Shown: positions 26,726 through 35,742, counted from the first letter of the stretch. The stretch is 64,000 nt of DNA from Flavobacterium beibuense (GCF_004151245.1 NZ_JUIW01000006.1:1-64000), one strand, 5' to 3'. The notes: a model not told the origin generated them from the sequence alone. A program made the numbers and translations.

Positions 26726-27434
26726 ATGGACTGAGAGAGCAGAGCTCTTATTTAAAAAGGAAGGGCTTGATAGATTAAAGAATGCAAAAGTAATGGTTGT
26801 GGGACTTGGCGGAGTAGGATCGTTTGCTGCCGAATTTCTTGCAAGGGCAGGAGTGGGCAATATGACCATAGTAGATGGCGATGTTGTGGATATTACAAAT
26901 ATTAACCGTCAGCTTCCGGCACTGCACTCAACCGTTGGACAGCCAAAAGTAAAAATAGTGGGCGACAGGCTTATGGATATCAACCCTGAGCTTAACTTAA
27001 CAAGGGTAGAGGAGTTTTTATCTCCGGAAAGGGCATTTGAGCTTGTAACACCTGAATTTGATTATGTACTGGACTGTATTGACAGCGTTACGCCTAAATT
27101 AAACCTTATTTTAGCAGCAAAACGTAAAAAGGTTAAGATTATAAGTAATATGGGCGCAGGAGGCAAATATCTGGCCTCTAAGGTTAAGGTAGCCGATATA
27201 AGCAAGACAGAATATTGCCCTTTGGCAAAAAATATAAGAAAGCGTCTTAAAAAAGAAGGTATTTCTAAAGGGGTTAAGGTAGTATTCTCTACCGAAGAAC
27301 CGGATCAGAGCAGTCTTAAAATGACGGATGGTTCAAACTTTAAGAAATCATTCTTTGGTACTAACAGCTGGATGCCGGCCCTGTTTGGGCTTCATGCTGC
27401 TGAAACGGTAGTAAAGCACATTATAAAGCATTAA
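26718..27434 (+). CDS. tcdA: tRNA threonylcarbamoyladenosine dehydratase TcdA
   Basis: An E1-like (ThiF/MoeB fold) enzyme that cyclises t6A37 in tRNA to ct6A using ATP. It is 238 residues. The nucleotide-binding motif 'VVGLGGVGSFAAEFLARAG' lies at about 27-45. 'DITNINRQLPALHSTVGQPK' is the ATP/Mg region, and 'DCIDSVTPKLNLI' and 'NMGAGGKYLASKVKVADISK' follow. Overlap with tatD indicates an operon. The partner CsdA/CsdE genes are not in this window. Confidence 0.93.
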   Translation: MAEWTERAELLFKKEGLDRLKNAKVMVVGLGGVGSFAAEFLARAGVGNMTIVDGDVVDITNINRQLPALHSTVGQPKVKIVGDRLMDINPELNLTRVEEFLSPERAFELVTPEFDYVLDCIDSVTPKLNLILAAKRKKVKIISNMGAGGKYLASKVKVADISKTEYCPLAKNIRKRLKKEGISKGVKVVFSTEEPDQSSLKMTDGSNFKKSFFGTNSWMPALFGLHAAETVVKHIIKH

Positions 27435-27458
27435 AAAATCCCCGTTAGGGGATTTTTT
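27433..27458. terminator. Bidirectional intrinsic terminator after tcdA
   Basis: An AAAAAATCCCC/GGGGATTTTTT stem with a GTTA loop lies between tcdA (plus) and the SRPBCC/GyrI gene (minus, ending at 27506). Confidence 0.9.
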
Positions 27459-27505
27459 GTTTTTGGTGTTAGAGTTAGTATCCCTGTTGGGATATTATTG
27501 TTTTG

Positions 27506-28753
27506 CTAAGGTTTGGTTGTAGTGTATTCTACCGTTTTTTTCTTAGCAGTTGCTGTATCTTTTTTAGGTGTTTTTGGCAGAGTTGCTGTAGGCTGTGCTG
27601 CTGCGGGCTGTGCATTAATAGATGTAACCTCAGGCTTTTTCTTCACAGTGGCAGGTTTCCTTACAGTTGTAGTTGGTGCAACAGCAGTAACAGTAGCTGT
27701 AGAATCCTGTACTTCTATAACAACTTCTTCAGGTAGTGCCGGACCAATAGGTATGTAGATATCGGTAACCCATTGTGAAGGGTCTTTTGTATCTGTAGGG
27801 CCTGTGCTATATACTTCAAGGTAAGGCTGTTCAAAATTCTCTTCAAGCTTATTCTCTGCAATGTGTTTGAATGCTGCATCCCAAGCCTTTTTAAGATGTT
27901 TGTAGTTACCTTTTAAGGTTGTTTTAAGCGCATTAAAACGATTTATTTTACCAGCCTTAAATTCACTTCCGTCAGATATAAGCATTTCATCTTCCAGCGG
28001 TATGCATACAGTAAATGAAGTTAGACCTTTATCGGTATCAAAAGTATGGAAGTAAGTAAAAGGTTTGCCTTTTGTCGCAATATTGTTTGAAGATACGAAC
28101 TCCTGTAGTTTAGGGAACATCTCCGCTATTTTTTGCGGCATTTCCGATATTTTACAGGTTGTGGAGTCGCCTATATAGTAAGCAGATTCCCTTATAACAA
28201 TTTCATCAACCTTAATTTCAAAAAAGTTAATACGGTTTACCAGTATATAGTTAATTCGGTTAAGGCTATGGTTGAGTAGTTTTGAAGCTTTTTCATCGGC
28301 ACCTCCTTTTAAAATGGCATTGGCCTTTTCCATAAAGGTTAGATGGCCTTTCATACGAAGGGTAACTTTGGTTGCCTCTTTTAAGGTGTCTTTAAAAAAC
28401 CAGTACACTTCAGATTGTAGTCCGTTAAGCTCTGCGTTCTGGTAAATAGAATCATTTACGGCAGCATTTATGGTTTTTACGTTTCCGGTTTTATTGTCAA
28501 GTTCCCAGTTGGTATAAGTTCCTACTCCTGTGGTATTATTTGAAAAAGTATAAACGGCTGTAGTGTCTCTTGTAAGTATACCTGAGTTTTCCCAGTTTTT
28601 AAAATCGTTTACAAAGCTGTAAACTACATTTTTAGGTGCTTTAATAACAAGTTCCTGAGTAACGTCATATTTTCCGTTTTGGGTGGCTATGAATACTGCT
28701 CCCGCAACCGCAGCCAACAATAACAGGAGGAAAAGGTACTTGACAATTTTCAT
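27506..28753 (-). CDS. Membrane-anchored SRPBCC plus GyrI-like effector-binding fusion protein
   Basis: A 415-residue protein with an N-terminal TM anchor (about 4-22). An SRPBCC domain (about 28-175) includes 'KYDVTQELVIKAPKNVVYSFVNDFKNW'-type elements. A GyrI/AraC-type effector-binding domain (about 180-336) contains 'GKPFTYFHTFDTDKGLTSFTV' and 'LEVYSTGPTD', and ends in 'VTDIYIPI'. A low-complexity Thr/Ala/Pro/Lys tail (about 345-415) finishes the protein. Both globular domains are small-molecule-binding folds, so a membrane-bound ligand sensor or carrier is plausible. It has no DNA-binding domain. It is a single gene. Confidence 0.78.
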   Translation of the reverse strand: MKIVKYLFLLLLLAAVAGAVFIATQNGKYDVTQELVIKAPKNVVYSFVNDFKNWENSGILTRDTTAVYTFSNNTTGVGTYTNWELDNKTGNVKTINAAVNDSIYQNAELNGLQSEVYWFFKDTLKEATKVTLRMKGHLTFMEKANAILKGGADEKASKLLNHSLNRINYILVNRINFFEIKVDEIVIRESAYYIGDSTTCKISEMPQKIAEMFPKLQEFVSSNNIATKGKPFTYFHTFDTDKGLTSFTVCIPLEDEMLISDGSEFKAGKINRFNALKTTLKGNYKHLKKAWDAAFKHIAENKLEENFEQPYLEVYSTGPTDTKDPSQWVTDIYIPIGPALPEEVVIEVQDSTATVTAVAPTTTVRKPATVKKKPEVTSINAQPAAAQPTATLPKTPKKDTATAKKKTVEYTTTKP

Positions 28754-28840
28754 ACAGGCGTAAAAACTTATTATTTAGTGTAAAAGTATAAATTTCCTGT
28801 AAGAAAGCAAATAACTGTTAAAATTATATACCAAAACGCA

Positions 28841-28866
28841 AAAAACTCCGTTGAACGGAGTTTTTA
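28841..28866 (-). terminator. Intrinsic terminator of the LpoB operon
   Basis: A CTCCGT/ACGGAG stem extended by A/T pairs is followed by a T run when read on the minus strand. It lies just downstream of the last operon gene, which ends at 28883. Confidence 0.87.
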
Positions 28867-28882
28867 TAACGTTTTTTGAAAT

Positions 28883-29260
28883 TTATTCACACTCTATAAA
28901 GTTCTCAGGATAAGGCGTCATGCTTACTTTATCTACTAACAGGAAGATGTCTTCCTCTTTAGTGTAAATATCCATTTCATCACTTTGCTGTCTGGCGTTC
29001 AAAGCCTTGCGGTGTGTTGTGATGGTGTATTGCTGAAGCTTATCGGTAACATTATAGTTAAACGAAATAAGATTTTGGTAATCACTTTTAAACTGAATTT
29101 TCCAGTGATGCTGTTCGCCGTTATTTCCGTCATACTTTAATCGGAAAGATATTTTAGAATAGCAGCTTGTTTTTTGCCACGGCTGCCATCCGTTATCGGT
29201 TTGTGCCATTGCCAAATGTGAGGCAAAAGCAAATACAATCAGCAAAATAATTCTTTTCAT
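28883..29260 (-). CDS. Small secreted protein, last gene of the LpoB operon
   Basis: A 125-residue protein read from the ATG at 29258-29260, which places the signal peptide (MKRIILLIVFAFASHLAMAQ) at the N-terminus. An ATG at 29293 would add 11 basic residues and overlap the previous gene. The mature part has 'DNGWQPWQKTSCYSKISFRLKYDG' and ends 'PYPENFIECE', with two cysteines that could form a disulfide. The family is not recognised. It starts 13 nt after the COG3014-like gene and ends before a terminator, so it belongs to the same operon as lpoB. Confidence 0.7.
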   Translation of the reverse strand: MKRIILLIVFAFASHLAMAQTDNGWQPWQKTSCYSKISFRLKYDGNNGEQHHWKIQFKSDYQNLISFNYNVTDKLQQYTITTHRKALNARQQSDEMDIYTKEEDIFLLVDKVSMTPYPENFIECE

Positions 29261-29273
29261 ACGCGTGGTTTTT

Positions 29274-31586
29274 TTATTGGAAGTCATCTTCATAAACTCC
29301 CTGGTTTACTAACAGTTCTGTAGTTACCATTTCAGATGTCACACCATTAGTTACAGTTATTGTTTTAAAAGGGAACATTATCCCGTTTACTTCCCTGTAA
29401 TCGGTAAAGTATGATGTACTGCTTGTGTTGTCAATTTTAGCGTTACTGGCAATTATAAGGCCTGTTTTTGTGCAGTAATAATTGGTCATATCAGTACCAT
29501 AGTTGGAATCTTTATAACTAACAGCATAGGCTTCCTGATTGTTGATGGAGGTAATACCTTGCAGCTTGGCATTTGGATCGCTTAACGGTACAGTATAGTT
29601 TTGATAAAAATTGCGTCCGTTTTTAACGCTGTTGTAAGTCTTTTTATCCAATTTTGTACGTGAGCCTCCCATTTCCATATACCCACCATTATCATTAACA
29701 ACCATAGAGAAACTTTCTTTACCGTCGGTATAGCTTTTTACAGAGCAGTTGTTGGTTTTATCCATTTTGGTTACCATAGTAACAGTGGTAGTCTTACCTT
29801 CAAAACTGCTTACCGACGAAGTTTTCATCACCATGGTTTCAATACCTTTAATTTTATCTTCACCACCTGCAGCTTTTATGTAATTGTTTATTACAGTTGT
29901 TGTCGTTATACCATCTTTTACAGTGGTCAACGGTGTTGTTTCTGCAGGGATGCTTATAGAATTTTTTGCAGGTATATCAGCCGGTTTATCCGATTTTGCA
30001 GCTAGTAAAGATGACTTTGAATCACTTAACTGGGTATAAGTTTCTGCTACTGCCTGAGATGTTGCAGTTCCCGGTGGCGGTAATAGCTGAGTCCTGCCAA
30101 GATCAAAGTAGTTTACTATCTGTAATCCTTTTTTGTAAGGGATGTACAAAGTGTCGGTATCTATACCCTGAGGTCCCTGTTTTTTGATAAGGAACTTGTT
30201 TTCACCTTCCTGTAGGGGAACACGAATATAACTGATGGTTGCCGGAAGCGTTTGCCAGTTACGGGTATCTGCCTTTTCTGTAGCGGCCCCTGCAATATCA
30301 CCACCTAATTTCATAAGATCTCCTGCGGTATCACCAAAAAGCTCTTTACCTAAAGCACCTAAGCCGGCACTGGCAGCTTTTTTAGTAGCAAACCTTGCAA
30401 CAAGATCTATGGTTTCACGCAGCATCCTGTCTTTTAGGCACTGTTTTGCTATAGGATAAAAATCCTGAGCAAGCTCAAAAGTAAGATCTTCGTTACCAAC
30501 CTCTACAGCTGCCCTTGTGTAATAGCTATACCTTTGGCGGTATTTAGGGATGGCAATAGCATTTACAGACCCAATATCGAAACCTACAGGAATAGGAATA
30601 ATTATCTCTTCCTGAGTGGCTCCGTCATAATAGGTACCGTAAAAGAAACCATCTGTGCCGCTGGCGGTAATAACTATCTGGTCTTTAGCAGGGCCAAGTC
30701 CGTTTTCCCAAAAAACAATAGCTTCACCTGTTACAACAGGGGCTACCGGCTGTGCTACAGCTGCCGGCTCGGGAGCAGGTTTGCTTTTGCCTTTGCCTTT
30801 TTTAGTTGTTTTTGCAGGAGCAGCAGGTTTTGGATCTTCAGGGAAACCGAATTTTTTCCTGTAAGTCTCATAATCTTCCTGGAAGCCCATGGCCTTAGAG
30901 GTACGCATCAGGTCTTTTTTCAGCTGGAGTGGGGTAGGTACCCCAAAAAACTGGTCTCCGTTACGGGCATATATCTCTTCGGCATTTCTGTAAGCAATAA
31001 AAGCATTGTTTATATCGCCGGTAGATTCATATAATATACCCTGAAGAATTTGTGAAAAGGCATCTTCGCTATACTTGTTCTTATTCTCCTTATACTTTTC
31101 ATTAAGCTCATACAGCTTTATGTTAATCCTTTTTGCCTCTACAAGTGCTTCGGCAGGTTGTCCTAACTGAAAATAGTTTAAGGCTTTGTAATAGTGAATG
31201 GTTACCTTTTCAAAATCTTCACCTTTATAAGGCTCGGCCATCGGGTTGGTAAACTTTGCCGATACGGCCTGGCCAACATTTGTTTTAGTCATCCTGTCTT
31301 CAATCATGATGTAAGCCTCTTCTAAAAGGGCGTTACTGTTTTCATAATTGCCGTTAAGATGTTCTACTTTTCCTTTTTCAAGCAGGTATAAAAGTCTGTT
31401 TCTGTCTTTGTTTAGAAATTTATTATTATCGATGCTCGCAATTGCGTTGCTAAAATCTCCGTTAAACAGGTCGCTTTCAATGTCTGCGGTTTTAGTGTTG
31501 TAGGTACTACAGGATTGAAAGCTAATCAATAACAGTAGCAATGCCAGTTTTGCCGGCATTAAAAGTATGTTTTTGGTTGCTTTCAT
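29274..31586 (-). CDS. COG3014-like TPR lipoprotein fused to a LolA-like C-terminal domain
   Basis: A 770-residue lipoprotein (lipobox 'SFQSC', Cys26). Residues about 35-250 are TPR-like helices as in COG3014. A Pro/Ala/Lys-rich linker (about 252-285) follows, then a beta-rich region (about 288-500) with 'IPVGFDIGSVNAIAIPKYR' and 'LPATISYIRVPLQEGENKF'. Residues about 565-770 form an outer-membrane lipoprotein-sorting (LolA/DUF4292-like) domain starting 'NNYIKAAGGEDKIKGIETM'. COG3014 proteins are frequently encoded beside LpoB. The extra LolA-like domain appears to be a lineage-specific fusion. It lies 18 nt downstream of lpoB. Confidence 0.8.
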   Translation of the reverse strand: MKATKNILLMPAKLALLLLLISFQSCSTYNTKTADIESDLFNGDFSNAIASIDNNKFLNKDRNRLLYLLEKGKVEHLNGNYENSNALLEEAYIMIEDRMTKTNVGQAVSAKFTNPMAEPYKGEDFEKVTIHYYKALNYFQLGQPAEALVEAKRINIKLYELNEKYKENKNKYSEDAFSQILQGILYESTGDINNAFIAYRNAEEIYARNGDQFFGVPTPLQLKKDLMRTSKAMGFQEDYETYRKKFGFPEDPKPAAPAKTTKKGKGKSKPAPEPAAVAQPVAPVVTGEAIVFWENGLGPAKDQIVITASGTDGFFYGTYYDGATQEEIIIPIPVGFDIGSVNAIAIPKYRQRYSYYTRAAVEVGNEDLTFELAQDFYPIAKQCLKDRMLRETIDLVARFATKKAASAGLGALGKELFGDTAGDLMKLGGDIAGAATEKADTRNWQTLPATISYIRVPLQEGENKFLIKKQGPQGIDTDTLYIPYKKGLQIVNYFDLGRTQLLPPPGTATSQAVAETYTQLSDSKSSLLAAKSDKPADIPAKNSISIPAETTPLTTVKDGITTTTVINNYIKAAGGEDKIKGIETMVMKTSSVSSFEGKTTTVTMVTKMDKTNNCSVKSYTDGKESFSMVVNDNGGYMEMGGSRTKLDKKTYNSVKNGRNFYQNYTVPLSDPNAKLQGITSINNQEAYAVSYKDSNYGTDMTNYYCTKTGLIIASNAKIDNTSSTSYFTDYREVNGIMFPFKTITVTNGVTSEMVTTELLVNQGVYEDDFQ

Positions 31587-31604
31587 GATTTGTTTGGGTT
31601 GGGA

Positions 31605-32201
31605 TTACATTTTTTTGTTACCCAGATACTTTTTGATCTTTTTGTCACCAATCCAAACTTTATCGTTTGTTTGAATGTTAGTAAGCTCAAGGTCTATCTG
31701 GTAATAGATTGTTTTTTCTTTAGAGTACTGGTCTACAATAGAGTTGATTGTACCCTGAAGCATAAAGTCGGCACCGTTTTCAAGTCCGAATTTTTTCATG
31801 GTAGACTGCGAAGCATAGTTTTGCTGATCGGCTCTTTCTGCTCTTATCTCTTCACGCATAGAACCTGCCTGTACAAGTTTCATTCTTCCTGAATTGATAA
31901 TTTCTTTTTCAATGTCTTTAGAGAACGTTTCTGTTGCAATGTGCTCGTGCGATTTGTTGGTAATCATACCTACAATAATAACAGGTTTTTTACCACTGTT
32001 TTCGGCAGCATAAGTGCTGTACCATGAGTGAGACATAAGCTCTGCAGTAATTTCTTCGGCAGTAAGGCGCGAATCTGTTTCGTTCCATCTTCCGCTAAGG
32101 TCAGTTACGCTGTCTTCGCTTACACGTTGAACATGTGGAGCACAGTTAGTTAGGGCGATTCCTAATACAAAGGCTAAAATAAATTTGTAAGAAGTTTTCA
32201 T
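31605..32201 (-). CDS. lpoB: Penicillin-binding protein activator LpoB-like lipoprotein
   Basis: A 198-residue outer-membrane lipoprotein (lipobox 'LTNC', Cys20). It matches the LpoB family: 'DLSGRWNETDSRLTAEEITAELM', 'KKPVIIVGMITNKSHEHIATETF', 'GADFMLQGTINSIVDQY' and 'DLELTNIQTNDKVWIGDKKIKKYL'. In E. coli, LpoB activates the bifunctional synthase PBP1B. It is first in an operon with the COG3014-like lipoprotein and a small secreted protein. Confidence 0.88.
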   Translation of the reverse strand: MKTSYKFILAFVLGIALTNCAPHVQRVSEDSVTDLSGRWNETDSRLTAEEITAELMSHSWYSTYAAENSGKKPVIIVGMITNKSHEHIATETFSKDIEKEIINSGRMKLVQAGSMREEIRAERADQQNYASQSTMKKFGLENGADFMLQGTINSIVDQYSKEKTIYYQIDLELTNIQTNDKVWIGDKKIKKYLGNKKM

Positions 32202-32410
32202 AAATTCTGCGAATTTGGTTAATAATTCAAAGTTACTAAAAAAGGTACTTGTTAATACTTGTTAAAAAGTATTAAATCCTCTTTTACAACATTGATGCCA
32301 ATTTAGAAAGAAAAATACCCCAATGGGGTATTTTTCTCCCCTCAAATTAAACTAACCCAATGAACTATAAGTTTTTATATTTTTTTGAGTAGTATGTATT
32401 TTTGTAAAAA
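32202..32410. other. Intergenic region upstream of lpoB
   Basis: About 210 nt holding the lpoB operon promoter region and, at 32311-32335, the terminator of the next minus-strand gene. No exact TAnnTTTG box was found for lpoB, and no ORF is present. Confidence 0.4.
32311..32335 (-). terminator. Intrinsic terminator of the small lipoprotein gene
   Basis: An AAAAATACCCC/GGGGTATTTTT stem with an AAT loop sits downstream of the minus-strand gene ending at 32411. Confidence 0.88.
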
Positions 32411-32719
32411 TTAATCAAATACACTACAGTCATAATCTAACCAAAACTGAGTTTGCTCTGTATACAGGTAGCCATACCCGCAGTCTTCGGCAGCGCTAAT
32501 AAGGTTAAGGGCGGCAGTTCTTACCGCACTACAGGTAGAAGGTGTTGCGTTGTTGCTGAATACCAGTGTTTTTTCGTAAAGAATGTCTGATAATGTTTCC
32601 AGCTGATCAAGGCAGGCATCGTTACTAACATCTGTTGTTTCTTCTTCTTCACATGATACAAAAGCTGCAGGTACACTTAACAGCATAAGTAGGAGTAAAA
32701 GTTTTCTCATTGTCTTCAT
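32411..32719 (-). CDS. Small lipoprotein of unknown function
   Basis: A 102-residue protein with a lipobox 'AAFVSC' (Cys23) followed by an acidic 'EEEETTD' sequence, which in Bacteroidota can act as a surface-export signal for lipoproteins. The mature part has further cysteines (in 'NDACLDQL', 'STCSAV', 'EDCGYG' and 'DYDCSVFD') that could form two disulfides. No family is recognised. It is a single gene between two terminators. Confidence 0.68.
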   Translation of the reverse strand: MKTMRKLLLLLMLLSVPAAFVSCEEEETTDVSNDACLDQLETLSDILYEKTLVFSNNATPSTCSAVRTAALNLISAAEDCGYGYLYTEQTQFWLDYDCSVFD

Positions 32720-32783
32720 AATAAATTGATTTGTAGGTTAATACTAAGATTATTTATTACAAAGTTGGGGTAATATGTAAAGC

Positions 32784-32812
32784 AAAAAAATACCCATTAC
32801 TGGGTATTTTTA
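32784..32812 (-). terminator. Intrinsic terminator of the two-component operon
   Basis: An AAAATACCCA/TGGGTATTTT stem with a TTAC loop follows the response-regulator gene on the minus strand. Confidence 0.87.
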
Positions 32813-32854
32813 CTACAAAAAAAATTAAAAAATGATGTTTTAATTCTACCAAAA

Positions 32855-33469
32855 CTAAAAATCATACTTCCGTTCCATGGAGTATCGTAAGAGTTCGCTT
32901 TTTCCATGGAGGCTTAATTTTTTAAGTATGTTCTTTCTGTGAGTATCTACTGTGGTTTTGCCTATAAAAAGGAGGTCGGCAATTTCCTGAGAGGTTTTTC
33001 CCTGTCCTACAAGGGTAACAATCTCCTTTTCACGTTTACTAAGGGGCACGTCGCCCTCATCACTTTTGGGTTCGGCAGCTTTTATGGCATCGTCAAAAAA
33101 GGTTTCTCCGTTCATAACGGCCCTTATGGCAGCAAGCACTACCTTAAGAGAGGAGTTTTTCATTATATAGCCGTCTACACCGGCTTCGGTCATTTGAGAA
33201 ACAGCCTCTTCCTGCTCAAACATGCTAAAGGCGATAACCTTACATTTTGGGAAATCCTTTTTTATTTCGCGGGTAGCCGTAATGCCGTCCATTTTAGGCA
33301 TACGTATATCGGTAAGTACAATATCGGGTTTTTTGGCATGAACTATTTCCAATAGCTTTTCGCCGTCGTTAGCTTCGCCCACAACTTTAATATCATCCTC
33401 ATATTCCAGGAATATCTTTATACCGTCTATAAGCGACTGATGATCTTCTGCAATAGCTAATCGTATCAT
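32855..33469 (-). CDS. NarL/FixJ-type response regulator
   Basis: A 204-residue regulator with a receiver domain (about 1-120) and a LuxR-type HTH (about 138-200). Phosphoacceptor Asp54 is in 'IVLTDIRMPKMDG', the acidic pair is in 'IAEDH', and Lys104 is in 'GYIMKN'. The HTH is 'LSKREKEIVTLVGQGKTSQEIA', with 'TTVDTHRKNILKKL' as recognition region. The start overlaps the histidine kinase stop by ATGA, so the two are translationally coupled. Target genes are not evident from sequence. Confidence 0.95.
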   Translation of the reverse strand: MIRLAIAEDHQSLIDGIKIFLEYEDDIKVVGEANDGEKLLEIVHAKKPDIVLTDIRMPKMDGITATREIKKDFPKCKVIAFSMFEQEEAVSQMTEAGVDGYIMKNSSLKVVLAAIRAVMNGETFFDDAIKAAEPKSDEGDVPLSKREKEIVTLVGQGKTSQEIADLLFIGKTTVDTHRKNILKKLSLHGKSELLRYSMERKYDF

Positions 33470-35244
33470 ATCGGCAAATCTATTATAATGGTAGTCCCTT
33501 TACCCGGAGTTGAGTCTATGGTAAAAGTACCGCCAAGCTGTTCAACTTTTTTCCTTATAGTATTTAGCCCCATACCATCGCTGGTATGTGTTTTGGCAGG
33601 GGGAAAGCCCACGCCGTTGTCTTCTATTATGATATTGATATTTTCGTCGTGGTTAGTAAGCTGTATGGAAGCCTCAGTAGCATGAGAATGCTTTATAATG
33701 TTGGTTGACAGCTCCTGAACCATCCGAAAGATAGCAATTTCTATTGTATTTTCCAACCTTTTATTAAAGCCAACTGCCATAACCTCAATGGATAACTTGC
33801 CGGGAATAGATATTTTTTCGGCCATTTTCCTAATAGTGGGTATAAGTCCTTCGTTAGCAAATACCCCTGCATTTTTGGCATGGGCAAGGCGTCGTACTTT
33901 TTGGTAGGCTTCTTCTATAAGCTCATCGGTACGGTCGTATAATTTGTTCTCTTCTTCCTGTAGTTCGTTTTTACGCAGGCGAAGGTGTTCAAAATTTATT
34001 TTGAGGGTGGCGAGCATACTGCCCAAGTTATCGTGCAGGTCATTTGCAATGCGCTGTCTTTCTTTTTCCTGGCCTTCCAGCATAAGGTCTATACTGCTAA
34101 GCTCATACTCTTTAAGTGCTTTTTCCAGCTTTTGCTGTTCAATAAGCTTTTCCTGTTTAGAGATGTGCTCACGGCGGCGTGCGTTTTTAACGATAAGGAA
34201 ACCTATAATAAGGCTGGCAATAAGCAGCCCCACAACTATATATACCAAAGCTTTGTTTGTTTTTACTTTACCTTTTAATACTTCATTTTCAAGTTCTTTT
34301 TCGCGTGTTTGGTATTTGGTCTGTATATCGTTTATGGCAATGTTTTGTTCTATTACATTAGCGCTATCCGCAAATTTTTTAACCAGGAGTGCATATTTAT
34401 ATGCGTTTTTGTAATCTTTTAAAGAGTCGTAGTTAGTTTGAAAATTTTCATAGAGATATTGTTTTGATTTAACTACGTAATTATTGATTGGTAAGCTATC
34501 GGCTTTTTTTAAATATTCAATTGATGTTTTATATTCTTTTTTGTAATAATATGACGATGACTGATTAAGATAATTCATGTAATAATCATCAAGAGTGCCT
34601 CGATCTTTTACATATAATAAATCTTTTTTTAAGTAGTAAAGAGCAGAATCAGGTTGATGTAAATATTCATTATATAAGTTGGCAAGATTGTTATTTAATG
34701 CAGATTCAACATTTTTATTGTCTGTTTTTTTTACATAAAATAATGCTTCATGAAAGTAATCTTTACTTTCACTATATTTGCCTTCATCGATTTTTAGCAT
34801 AGCTAGATTACCGTAACCTCTGGCTAATTTTAGATTGTTATTTGTATTTTTAGCATAATTTAAATACTCATTTATATATTTTGAGTAGTTATTTCCAGAG
34901 TTTTCCTGAGCATATAATAAAAAAGCAATATCAAGATTGATATCCATTGCTCTATCAATACTGTCTATGGCAATAAATTTTTTCTTGGAGAGAATAAAAT
35001 TTTTGAATGCAAGATCTTCACTATTTCTAAAATCATAGCATTTTGCTTTTAAATATAGGTATAGGGCTTTGTTATATAAAGTAAATTTTGAAGTATCAAG
35101 GGTGTTGAGCCGTTTTAAAACTTCTTCATGATTACCAGATTCTATTTTAGACTCGAGAGATAATAATTGTTTTGAATATTGGCCATAAGCTGTGCTTATG
35201 CTTAAAAAAGCAATAAACACAGCTATATGTAATTTTTTAAGCAT
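33466..35244 (-). CDS. TPR-containing HisKA_3 sensor histidine kinase
   Basis: A 592-residue kinase. The signal-like N-terminus (1-21) is followed by about six degenerate TPR repeats (about 30-300) in the periplasm, then a TM helix (about 333-352). A coiled coil (about 355-395) leads to HisKA_3 with the phosphorylated His404 in 'RIANDLHDNLGSM'. The HATPase has N515 in 'ELSTNIIKHSHA', the G1 box 'EDNGVGFPPA' (541-550) and the G2 box 'GMGLNTIRKKV' (557-567). It is NarX/DegS type and pairs with the adjacent regulator. The upstream gene is 6 nt away. The ligand is unknown; TPR sensor kinases of this type are abundant in Flavobacteriaceae. Confidence 0.93.
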   Translation of the reverse strand: MLKKLHIAVFIAFLSISTAYGQYSKQLLSLESKIESGNHEEVLKRLNTLDTSKFTLYNKALYLYLKAKCYDFRNSEDLAFKNFILSKKKFIAIDSIDRAMDINLDIAFLLYAQENSGNNYSKYINEYLNYAKNTNNNLKLARGYGNLAMLKIDEGKYSESKDYFHEALFYVKKTDNKNVESALNNNLANLYNEYLHQPDSALYYLKKDLLYVKDRGTLDDYYMNYLNQSSSYYYKKEYKTSIEYLKKADSLPINNYVVKSKQYLYENFQTNYDSLKDYKNAYKYALLVKKFADSANVIEQNIAINDIQTKYQTREKELENEVLKGKVKTNKALVYIVVGLLIASLIIGFLIVKNARRREHISKQEKLIEQQKLEKALKEYELSSIDLMLEGQEKERQRIANDLHDNLGSMLATLKINFEHLRLRKNELQEEENKLYDRTDELIEEAYQKVRRLAHAKNAGVFANEGLIPTIRKMAEKISIPGKLSIEVMAVGFNKRLENTIEIAIFRMVQELSTNIIKHSHATEASIQLTNHDENINIIIEDNGVGFPPAKTHTSDGMGLNTIRKKVEQLGGTFTIDSTPGKGTTIIIDLPI

Positions 35245-35250
35245 CTGAGC

Positions 35251-35688
35251 TTATACTTTTTTTAATCCTCCAAATCCTCTTCTTGCAGGGCTAGTATCCA
35301 GTCTTTTGTTATTCTTTTTATCAAGAGTATTGTAGTCAGAAAGATCATCATAACAATCCCTTGCATTATTTCCGTATGTAGAAGTGTTATCGTCATGATA
35401 GATATACACAAAGAAAGGTTTGTCGTAGTCAAAATCGTCTACTGAAACCCCTGATACTACTGGAACCGCAGACAGGTCTATAGTAAGAGTAACAAAATTA
35501 AGGCTTGAGTTTACTAAAGGGGTACCGGGATCTGTACCTGAAACCTTTAAGCTGATAACAAGTCCGTTTCTTCCGCCTTTAGAAATGTTGTAGTAGCTAA
35601 AGTCATAGCTGTTAGCCGGTAATGAAAGGTTAATAACTGCTGTTTTTGTTGAAGAATTAAATTCTCCGTAACCATCGTAAGTTCTCAT
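35251..35688 (-). CDS. Uncharacterised protein leading the two-component operon
   Basis: A 145-residue protein without a signal peptide, starting 'MRTYDGYGEFNSSTKTAVIN'. A beta-rich body ('LPANSYDFSYYNISKGG', 'VSGTDPGTPLVNSSLNFVTLTIDL', 'DYDKPFFVYIYHDDN') leads to a basic Arg/Gly tail ('SPARRGFGGLKKV'). The family is not recognised. It ends 6 nt before the histidine kinase starts and so is probably co-transcribed with the two-component system. A -7-like CAATTTTG lies upstream on the minus strand. It could be a target, accessory or unrelated passenger gene. Confidence 0.6.
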   Translation of the reverse strand: MRTYDGYGEFNSSTKTAVINLSLPANSYDFSYYNISKGGRNGLVISLKVSGTDPGTPLVNSSLNFVTLTIDLSAVPVVSGVSVDDFDYDKPFFVYIYHDDNTSTYGNNARDCYDDLSDYNTLDKKNNKRLDTSPARRGFGGLKKV

Positions 35689-35742
35689 AATTTTTTGTTT
35701 TTAGTGGTCGATTACATGCAAAATTGCGGAACATAAGTTAAT

